Source of the DNA: Basidiobolus meristosporus CBS 931.73
Taxonomy: Eukaryota; Basidiobolomycota; Basidiobolomycetes; Basidiobolales; Basidiobolaceae
Assembly (NCBI GenBank): GCA_002104905.1
Contig: MCFE01000764.1
Coordinates: forward strand, 1-38,398
Length of the DNA stretch: 38,398 nt
Direction: 5' to 3'
Shown: one piece after another, positions 30,391 through 38,398 of the stretch
Numbering within the stretch: the first letter of the stretch is position 1
Layout: each line of letters starts with the position of its first letter
Program-made: the position numbers and the translations under genes
Notes under the pieces: model-generated
Seen by the model: only the letters and a program-made list of their open reading frames with translations
Database searches by the model: none
What the model was told of the DNA's origin: nothing

Positions 30391-31748
30391 ATGACCACAA
30401 ACAAGGATTCTCAGACGTGGTATATTGACTCTGGAGCATCTCAACACTGTACACACCAAAAAGAACTTTTTACCCAATATCAAGAAATTCCAATTAAGAA
30501 GGTTTTCATGGGTGACAATGGAACACTTGATGCAGTGGGAGAAGGAACTATCTAAGTAAACCTTAGAAACAGTGAAGGAAGCCATACACTGACCTTTAAA
30601 AAGTACTCTATGTACCAGAAATAGCCAAGAACCTACTCTCTGTAAGCAAGGACACTGCAGAAGGACTCAGTTTCAGTTTGGACAATTCTGGATGCAGGAT
30701 CACTGATCAAAATGGTGCCCACATTGCTTCAGGCATCTGAGATCAGAATCTATACAAGTTGACTTATATTCCATCATATCTGGAAGCCAATATAAGTAAC
30801 TTAAATGAAGAAACACCAATGCTTTGGCACAGGTGATTTGGACACATCAATCTTGATTATTTGCACAAAATGATCAAAGATCAGCTAATTTCTGGAGTGA
30901 AAATTAATCCCCCAGCTAATTTGGAGTACTGTGAAGCCTGCATATATGGGAAACAAGCCAGACAACCGTTCAAGAGCTCTGGGTTAATCAAAACTAAGAA
31001 AAAATTAGATCTAATTCACTCAGATCTGTGTGGACCTATGCAAAATTGATCCTTAGGCAGGATGAAGTATTTAATCACTTTTATTGATGATTGTACAAGA
31101 TATACATGGGTCTACTTCATGGAGAGAAAGGAAGAAGCTCTGTCTAAGTTCAGGGAGTTTAAAGCCATGGTGGAGAGAGAAACTGGTGAAAAAATCAAGA
31201 AAATACACTCTGACAATTGTGGAGAATATACCTCAAAACTCTTCATCCACTTCTGCATAATTCATGGGATAAAGCAAGAGACTACTGTACCATACTCCCC
31301 ACAGTAAAATGGAGTAGCAGAACAAGCTAACAGATCAATAATTGATATGGAAAGATAAATGATCCATGATCAAAAATTATCCTACAATTTTTGGGTGGAA
31401 TCAGTTGCCACTGCTGTATACCTTAAAAATAGGAGTTATAACAGAATACTTTGTGATTCTACTCCATTTGAAGCATGGTATGAATACAGACCAAGTGCAG
31501 AACATCTAAGAATATTTGGGTGTACAGCATATGCCAAAAAACTGGCCGGAAATCAGTCAAAATTTGAGCTAAAAAGTGTAAAATGCATATTTTTGGGCTA
31601 CTGCAATGAGAGTAAGGCATACAGACTCTACAATACCAAAGCAAAGAAGCTGATCAAGTCCAGGGATGTGTTGTTTGATGAAAATTCAAAATTTTCACAA
31701 AAAATGACATCAGATGATGACAAAAATTTGATTGCAAGTCCACCTTAG
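30391..31748 (+). pseudogene. Copia pol remnant: protease and integrase, cut off by a LINE
   Basis: A protease motif WYIDSGASQH is followed by an integrase with HHCC elements (GHINLDYLHKMI ... YCEACIYGKQ), a DDE core (LIHSDLCGPM, HSDNCGEY, NGVAEQANRS) and the C-terminal EAWYEYRPSAEHLRIFGC. At least five in-frame stops interrupt it. It ends at 31748 where the LINE begins; reverse transcriptase, RNase H and the 3' LTR are missing. Stops occur where Gln or Arg is expected. Confidence 0.88.
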
Positions 31749-33121
31749 GGGGGGAGACAGTCACCAACAGGTGAAATCTTTATTTCAGTAGAAACAAAGA
31801 AGCCAGCGCTACTGTTGTAGCTTTGATACAAGAGTGTGTAACTGAGGGGAATTTGTAGGTAAGTTAATAAGAAGTGATGATAGCTCTTCAGTGCTCAAGA
31901 CACTGTTCAGTGGGAAGGGGGGTAGCAAAAGAGGTAGGAATGACTTGTGAACAACATTAATGAGGGGAATGTGATAAGGATTGATATTCATCATAAAGGG
32001 AGTGTGCTGCTGCAGATATTGCTGCCAAAGGTCTGTCAAGTACTTCAGGTAGGCCAGCTTGGGTTTTTCTGACTGCAGAATAAATTGAGCAAACTTCTTG
32101 TATTCAGGATCTCCAAGTATAGTTCTCCAGCAGGAGCCAGGTGTAGTGTGGTGTGTTCTCTTCCAGGCCTTAATCAGTGGGTTGTTGCAGTTGTGAAGTC
32201 TGAGGTATAATCTGGTTCTAAGGTAGAGAAGTCTGATCTTATAGGGCATAAACCCAAAAGCACCAAGAATAGCATGTCTGTAGGGGCATTCAGGCAAATG
32301 AGGCACCAAGAAGGTAATGCATCATACTGCAAACTTGTCAAGCTTAGTGCAGTCTCTAGAAGTAAGAGTGAGAAGTGGTAAGCCAAATTCCAGGACAGGG
32401 AAGACAAACTACTCAAGTAGAAGGAGGCAGCTGGGAGCTGAAGTTGTAGGAGGAGTAACAGCCAATAGCTTGTGGAGTGCCTGTCTTGCAAGGATAATTT
32501 GCTTCTTCAGGTGTGCTCCAGAGTCTAGTCCAGTAGGAAGGAAAGGAAAGCCAAGATTTATAGCAGAAACCTGAGCAGGTAGAGTGGAGTTCTCCAAGTT
32601 GATGGGAAAGCCCAAAGGTACTGTCTTTGCAATGGAAAGCTGGAGATTATTCTTCTGCAGATACTGATGGATGGTCTGGGAGTCTTGTTGCACATTGGAG
32701 GAGGATATTCTGATGTCATTGGCAAAGAGAGTAACCAGGCAGTCAGCTGAGAGTCTTAGAAAATCATTCAGGAAGATGGTAAACAGTATAGGACCAAGCA
32801 CAGAGCCTTGAACCACCCCATCAGGAACTGAGAACACAGCTGATTGCTCACTTGGGTGAAGAATTCTTGCTTGTGGATCCAGAAACAGAGACCTGACAAG
32901 GAGGGTGAGAGAGATACTGGAGAAGCACTGCAACATGGACCAAAGCAGATTTCTGTCAACTGAATCAAAGGCCTTAGTAATATCAAACAGAACAGAGGGA
33001 TACTTGCACTGGAGAGAGAGATCTTGGCTAAGTATGACTGTATATTCCAAGGAGAGGCCAGGAACAAAGCCAAACTGTGCAGGGTGAAGCTTGAGGGAGT
33101 CAGAGTAGAGCTCCTGAGCAA
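31745..33121 (-). pseudogene. Non-LTR retrotransposon (LINE) reverse transcriptase and 3' end, copy 2
   Basis: The minus strand encodes the C-terminal half of a LINE polymerase: FDITKAFDSVDRNLLW (RT motif A), VPDGVVQGSVLGPILFTIFLND (motif B), LFANDIRISS (motif C, where FADD is expected) and a downstream segment with YLRTRLYLRLHNCNNPLIKAW. It is split into frames at 32409-33050 and 31809-32309 and is truncated on the 5' side near 33121; no endonuclease domain is present in the window. The 3' end abuts the copia pol at 31748. Confidence 0.88.
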
Positions 33122-33134
33122 GCAGAAGCTCTTA

Positions 33135-33579
33135 GGGTGTAGGTGTTATAGTAAGGGCTAGGAAAAGGTTAGAAGAGCAGGGGTCTGGGGGATGCAGTCC
33201 CCTAGAGAATAAAAAAGCAGGGGGTTTGAGGGATGCAATCCCCCATACTGCTCCCATACTCTTTAAATTCTCTATGGATTACTTTTATCTCATTCTTGGT
33301 TCTGGTTCCTTAGGGTTAGAATTCCTCCTCCTAAACCTTAGGGGGGGTTAGGGTTTGGGTGTAGGTGTTTTAGTAAGGGCTAGGAAAAGGTTAGAAGAGC
33401 AGGGGGTCTGGGGGATGCAGTCCCCTAGAGAATAAAAAAGCAGGGGGTTTGGGGGATGCAATCCCCCATACTGCTCCCATACTCTTTAAATTCCTGTTGG
33501 ATTACTTTTCTCTCATTCTTGGTTCTGGTCCCTTAGGGTTAGAATTCCTCCTCCTAACCCTTATCACCCTAGCCATAAA
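33135..33579. repeat. Tandem duplication, two units of about 222 bp
   Basis: Unit 1 (about 33135-33356) and unit 2 (about 33357-33579) share GGGTGTAGGTGTT, TAGTAAGGGCTAGG, GCAGTCCCCTAGAGAATAAAA and ATTCCTCCTCCTAA in the same order with few differences. Both contain CTTAGGGTTAG. No reading frame is kept. Confidence 0.88.
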
Positions 33580-33720
33580 TATTTTTACCCTACAATTGGC
33601 ACATTGTCTGCTCATATAGTGGGCATGTCTGGGCCAATATTTGTCTCCCTATACTGTCCATATGCTCTGTATAAGTCTTGATGACTATTTAATTAATAAA
33701 TTGTTATTTTTAATGTATAT

Positions 33721-33746
33721 CTTAGGGTTAGAGTTAGGGTTGAGGC
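33721..33746 (+). repeat. Degenerate TTAGGG-like cluster
   Basis: CTTAGGGTTAGAGTTAGGGTTGAGG contains three TTAGGG-type units with slips. Similar words occur at 33311, 33338-33356 and 33532, so the stretch 33.1-33.75 kb holds an unusual density of telomere-like hexamers. Confidence 0.6.
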
Positions 33747-34059
33747 AAAGGAGGATAATTGGGACCTACTAGCAACTAATATTTCAAACCGCAAAGTGGC
33801 TTAGGATGACGAATTGTTTTTCCTAAAGTTTTTTATTTATCCCAAGAGACAAATAATAGAACTAAAGCGATTGACTTTTGGCAAAAGGTAACAACTCAGG
33901 ACAGATAACCGGAGAGGCTATTCCCAAGGTTATTTTGACAAAGTTGGTCTCATCAGTGTCCAAACTTTTTATACTACCTCACCTCTTATTTTCTTAAGTC
34001 TGTTTAAGCCGCGTCCCAGTTCATTATTGTGAAGGAACAGTCAGCAAGTTTTGCTGGGA

Positions 34060-35640
34060 TTATGCAGTAAACCAAGCTTTTCCTCGTAGCTGAGACATTG
34101 TTTTGTAATGTCCAACTAAGTCATAGGAATCAATAAATAAATAACATTGCTTGTGTCCAGATTGGCTTGTATCTTTGTTTCTTGGAGGCTTCAGCGCTTG
34201 TTTTGGGGGAATATTGTTGTTTTCTTGAATCGGCAAAGTTAGCGGTGAACATACCTTTTTTGGCACAAGATCCTTCTCCATTAGGATGTGATATTAATGG
34301 GTTAGGGACTTGGCGCTTAGGGTGTGAAATCTCCCATGTACAAGTGACTGGGTTAGGGGCAATGGTGAGGGTGTCGTCCAAGTTAGCCCTTGGAGTTTGT
34401 TCCTTTAATAGCAGTAATTGAAGAAGGTTTCTACCATTGCGGAAGGCTAAGATTACGCAGGTGTTCCGTAGAGCTTCTACGTTATCTTTTCTTTCCGGAA
34501 TTCTTGTAACCATTTGGGAATTCTCAGATTACAAATCCAAGGGCCAAAGGTTGTAGAGAAGACTAATGGTGTCTCCCTTCTTTTGTTGTTACTGACATTG
34601 TAGGGCTCCAAGGGTGATGTACTATCAATAACTCCTGTTTCTTCCGGTATAGTTTTCATTTTGTAAAAGAATTTGGAACCATGAAGTAAAAAGATAGGGG
34701 CTAAGAACTGTGTTGGATAGCCCCTAGCTTGGAGTTGGTAAAAGAATTCCTTTCGTATGACTAGAAATGGTTCCATCAAGCAACAAAGCCTAGTGTAACG
34801 TTGGAGTTCCGAGCAGATCCATGCTTTCTTGCAGGTGGGTGGATGAGCCAAGAAGAACAGGATGTACAAATATTTGTTCAAACCTTTCTGATGGGTGGAG
34901 GCTTGAATACAACATGTGAGATCCAGGCGTAAAGTGATGTTCAGGAAGTCCACCTGTAAAGGGCTGATCTTCCAGGAAAACTTTATGTGTGGATTTTTGT
35001 TAGTAAATAACAAAATTAGTTTGTATAGCAAATCTTCATCCAATTGCCAGGCAAAAATCAAATTGTCCAGATATTGTCAATATAGGACAGGCCAGACTTT
35101 GGCTTTTCTACAAACATTATTTTCAAAGAAGGCCATGAAAAGGTTAGCATAGGCCGGGGCGCATGGAGTGCCCATTGCAGTTCCTTTCACCTGTAGATAC
35201 TCCATATTGTTGGCAGCAAAGAAATTGTTATGTAGGACCAGTGTCAAAGTGTTAATTAAGGCCAAGGCTTTATGCGGGTTTGAAGAAAGGAACCGCTTGA
35301 TTAATGTCAACACTTTTCAAATCCCTTTGTTGTTATCAATATTGGTATAGAGACTCTCTAGGTTGGCTGTGACTAGAAAACATATGTGGTGTTGTGGTAA
35401 CTCTTTGAGGCAGCTAAGCAGGTCTTGGGAGTTACAAAGGATTTCTTGTTTATTGTTGCAGATGGGTTGAAGATGGTATGCAACCCACCGTGATAAACCG
35501 TATGTCATCCATTTTGCTGAGGGAACTATTGGGCAACCTTTAAGCGGAGATTTGTGCATCTTTGGGATTATGTAAAATTTTGGAATTGACCATGTGGACA
35601 GACTAGACAGAACGTACTGTTGTATCCAAGAGAAAGTGTA
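34060..35640 (-). pseudogene. Penelope-like element reverse transcriptase (decayed)
   Basis: Minus-strand frames in order read FYIIPKMHKSPLKGC, LESLYTNID, YLQVKGTAMGTPCAPAYANL, then after a TGA QYLDNLIFAW, then a long region with SCAKKGMF-like cysteine spacing ending near VGHYKTMSQLRGK. The motif QVKGTAMG.PCAP.YANLFM..FE and the LYTNI preface are characteristic of Penelope-like retroelements rather than LTR or LINE enzymes. The catalytic pair is Asp-Asn instead of Asp-Asp. Stops at several points break the gene. I cannot tell whether a GIY-YIG endonuclease was ever present downstream. Confidence 0.75.
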
Positions 35641-35867
35641 ATAAAACTCTTGAATGGCTTAACTGAACCAAAGGGACAATTAAGTGCAGAATCTTAGAAT
35701 TGTCAGAGAGTGGCGGAAATATTAGCAGAAAGATTCTGATCTAATATTGGTCTTGGATATAGCTGGGTTGGCTATAAAGGCGATGATATTTGTTTGCTAG
35801 GCAGGCTAGGCTTGGTGTTCTTTGGAGTGCTAGATATACTAGGCTTGGATAGAAACTAGAACGGAAT

Positions 35868-36313
35868 TGTTGGATTCTTATTTTTGCTGAGACAGAATCT
35901 TAATTTTGTTGAGACACACACTAAACCAAAAGGTTCAGTACACTTTATTTATACTTTTCTGATCAAGTTGAATTAGTAAGCGCCAAGGGACTGGATTGAT
36001 TGAAATCAATTTGGGTGTTCATAGGTGCATAAGATAAATGAAAATTACATCATCAATCAACTGATGTCTTGGCAACTGCACAGTGGTTGGATAGATCTCA
36101 GATGACTAATCACCTGGGAAGGCTTGGCAGATAGGTTGATAACGTGATGACCATTTGAAAATAGATCAGGTGTGATAGCTAAAAATAGATTCTGAGGTGG
36201 GATCAAATAAACTGTAACTGGGTTTGTTATGTTTGGGTTAGGGAAAATCAGTTAGGGTACTAGATTTTCAAACGGAGTAAAATTGGCAAAGTTTTAAATG
36301 TTGATGCACAACA
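35868..36313 (-). mobile_element. Ty3/gypsy 3' LTR (about 446 bp)
   Basis: Read on the minus strand it starts TGTTGTGCATCAAC directly after a purine-rich tract (AGAGGAAAGTGA, polypurine tract) that overlaps the pol end, and finishes ...GAATCCAACA. The ends form a TGTTG/CAACA pair. A TATAAATA word lies inside. The 5' LTR is beyond the window. Confidence 0.72.
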
Positions 36314-38398
36314 TCACTTTCCTCTGGAAGAGGAGTTTTTTGATACCTTCTGGGTTCCTCTGCGGCTCCAATACTGATTGATAATGGCAACATCATCAAA
36401 GTTGGTGTAAGGTTCCCAAGTGTTGTGTTTGGCATCATAGCCTTTCCACTTGACTAAATAAAGGCAATTTGGTTCTTCTCCATCATGGTCCAAAATAGCT
36501 TCAACTTCATAGGATTCCAAAGTTACTGGGTCTTGAGAAATAAGTTTGAGTGAGGAAGGTGGAAAGTTTTTGGGTAGCAGTGCTCCAGTGTTATCTTGAA
36601 GTACATAAGATCCTCCAGTAGTGCGTCTGACAACCTTGAATGGTCCTTCATACTTGGGGTCAAGCTTAGATTGCCGGATTGGATCTAGTGTCATGACATA
36701 TGACCCATCTGGGAAGCTGCTGTTCCTGTGTCTTGAGGCGTACGTTGAAGTCATCTTTTGCTGAGAGGCCTTACTTCTGGCACTGATAGCAGGGTAGACA
36801 ATGTTGGTAAGGTACTCAAGCCGGTTCTTTAGCTTATCTGTATTCAAACTTGCTAACTCTGTATTCTGGTAGTCTCCAAAGTAGTTGTATCTTCTTCCAA
36901 ACATCAAGGAAAATGGGGTTGATCCATGTAGAGCGGCAATTTTGGTGTTGATAGCATACTGTACAGTCGGAATGTACTTGTCCCAATTCTTCTTGATACC
37001 TTTGATAGATTTCCTGATGATGTTCACTGAGGTCTGAGCATGTCTTTCAGCCAGTCCATTGGCTTTGGGATGATATGGAGTGATTAGACAATGATCAATG
37101 GTGCTATTCTGGCAAAGGGCTTTGATCACGTGATTCACAAATTCTGTTCCATTATCCGATTGAATGACCTTAGGGAATCCAAAAAGGCAGAAGAGCTTGA
37201 ATAGTTCTTGTGCAATAGTGGCCACATACTTGTCTAGGATGGCTTTGAGGAAGACAAAACGTGTGCAGACATCCACCATTACAAAGAGGTAGTGATTACC
37301 ATCATCACTAGTGGTGAAAGGTCCAGCTAGATCAATTGCAATATGATCCATAGGAAGGCTTGCATGGATGGGGCTCAAAGGGTGAAATCCATGGCGGCTG
37401 ATATTGTAAAGTTGACATTCTCTGCACGACTTGACAAATTCTAAGCAGTCAACTTTGATATTTGGCCAGTGATATCCATCAGAGTGTAGCTTCTTCATAA
37501 GCGTGTCAGCTCCAAAGTGGCCAAGTAAATGACTCCTCTGTATCAATGTTTTCCTTTGTTCTTCAGGTGGGATTTTCCAAGTTGCTGAATCCAGTTGAGG
37601 AATTATTTTGGAAGTTGTAGAGAGTTTACTGATTACATCAGTAATCACATGTCCCTCCCAAGGTGAAGTTGGCAAAAGTCTTGACAGGTGGTCAGGAAGG
37701 ATGTTGAGAATTCCTGGGCGATGAATAACTGTATATTCATAATCAAGTAGAGTATCAAGCCAGTTGGTAAGCATTGGAGTCAGAGTCTTCTGAGTGTGGA
37801 TATAGACAAGGGCTCAGTGGTCAGTGTACAAGGTAAAAGGATTACCCCATAGATACTGATGAAACTTCTTCAAGGCAAAGACTATGGCAAGTAGCTCCTT
37901 CTTGGTAGCAGAGTAGTTTCTCTCAGCAGGTTGTAGGGACCTGGCTTGGAAAGAGATCCAGTGAGGCGGATTTTGGTCTTCATCTTGATAGAGGACTGCC
38001 CCTAACCCAACATTAGATGCATCTGTAGCAACAACAAAGGGCTTAGTAAAGTCTGGGTAGGATAAGGTGGGTGCTTGTGGAAGCAGTTGGCAGAGTGACT
38101 CAAAGGCTTGGTCATGAGTCTTGTTCCAGGCTGAGGTGAGATCAGGGCTATGGCGTAATGCATCTAATGGGGCACTCAATGAGGACATGAGTGGTATGTG
38201 TTCCCTGAAATAGTTGAATACTCCAAGATAATGTTGAAGTTGCTTGGCGCTAGTGGGTTTTGGCCATTCTGGGATATTGACCAGTTTGAAAGGATCTAAT
38301 TGGTGGCCAGCTGGTGTGACTATAAGTCCAAGTAGATTGATTTTGAGGCGGGCAAAACTGCACTTTTCAGCATTGAGAATCAGTCCAGCAGTTTGTCA
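36314..38398 (-). pseudogene. Ty3/gypsy chromovirus pol 3' part: RT end, RNase H, integrase, chromodomain
   Basis: One frame runs from the right edge to 36314 with a single TGA (37814-37816). In order: RT tail (LGVFNYFREHIP); RNase H with VVATDASNVGLGAVL, KKELLAIVFALKKFHQYL and LYTDH; integrase HHCC zinc finger (RSHLLGHFGADTLMKKLH ... CRECQ); DDE residues in AIDLAGPF, QSDNGTEF and NGLAERH; a GPF-type module (YEGPFKVVRRT); and a C-terminal chromodomain (YEVEAILDHDG ... YLVKWKGYDAKHNTWEP). The chromodomain marks it as a chromovirus, whose integrase is thought to target chromatin carrying methylated histone H3. Apart from the TGA, which follows TDH where a Lys is usual, it looks young. Confidence 0.92.

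Noticed and set aside
29570-31748. In-frame TGA/TAG/TAA as stop-codon reassignment
   Set aside because: The housekeeping genes in the window use TAA, TAG and TGA as ordinary stops, and the stops in the element match C-to-T decay.
1-38398. CRISPR array, prokaryotic defence or operon structures
   Set aside because: No regularly spaced short repeats or cas-like genes are present; introns and gene content are eukaryotic.

Overview
This is nuclear DNA from a fungus. Protein-coding genes carry many short GT-AG introns (34 to about 85 bp) with CTAAC/CTAAT-like branch sequences. The recognisable proteins are conserved fungal housekeeping factors: a Bem1/Scd2-type scaffold, Gid7/WDR26, Ypt1/Rab1, Pmp3, Ufd1, cytosolic seryl-tRNA synthetase, a CaM-kinase-I-like kinase and the succinate/fumarate carrier Sfc1. 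I cannot place the species; intron-rich genes, microexons, a Penelope-like element and a chromodomain Ty3 element would fit an early-diverging fungus or a basidiomycete.

Layout. Positions 1-1100 hold no gene but contain a long foldback inverted repeat (682-1093). From 1.4 to 26.1 kb there is a gene-bearing half: a telobox-Myb protein of the TRF/Taz1/Tbf1 kind (+), a Bem1-like scaffold (+), Gid7 (-, 10 exons), Ypt1 (-, 5 exons), a 71-aa orphan (+), Pmp3 (-), Ufd1 (+, 10 exons), SerRS (+, 2 exons), a CaM kinase (-, 10 exons including exons of 11 and 8 nt), Sfc1 (-, 3 exons) and a small secreted protein (-). For Gid7, Ypt1, Ufd1, SerRS, the kinase and Sfc1 the exon lengths I derived sum to a multiple of three and rebuild full-length family proteins. 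These genes share no pathway beyond the general ubiquitin link of Gid7 and Ufd1, and I see no operon-like or biosynthetic cluster.

From about 27.8 kb to the right edge the window is a transposon island: an inverted LTR fragment, a 5'-truncated LINE tail, a Ty1/copia element whose 5' LTR contains a nested solo LTR, a second and longer LINE copy that cuts the copia pol, a 222-bp tandem duplication rich in TTAGGG-like words, a decayed Penelope-like reverse transcriptase, and the 3' half of a Ty3/gypsy chromovirus with integrase, chromodomain and 3' LTR that runs off the window. The copia copy carries stops mostly explained by C-to-T change, and both the LINE and Penelope reverse transcriptases have an Asp-to-Asn change in the catalytic Asp pair.

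The most notable observations are a one-base frame problem that removes the C-terminal double-cysteine prenylation signal from Ypt1, an 8-nt microexon encoding the catalytic loop of the kinase, a start-codon-only first exon in Ufd1, and a Penelope-type reverse transcriptase beside telomere-like repeats. I found no convincing new multi-gene system.
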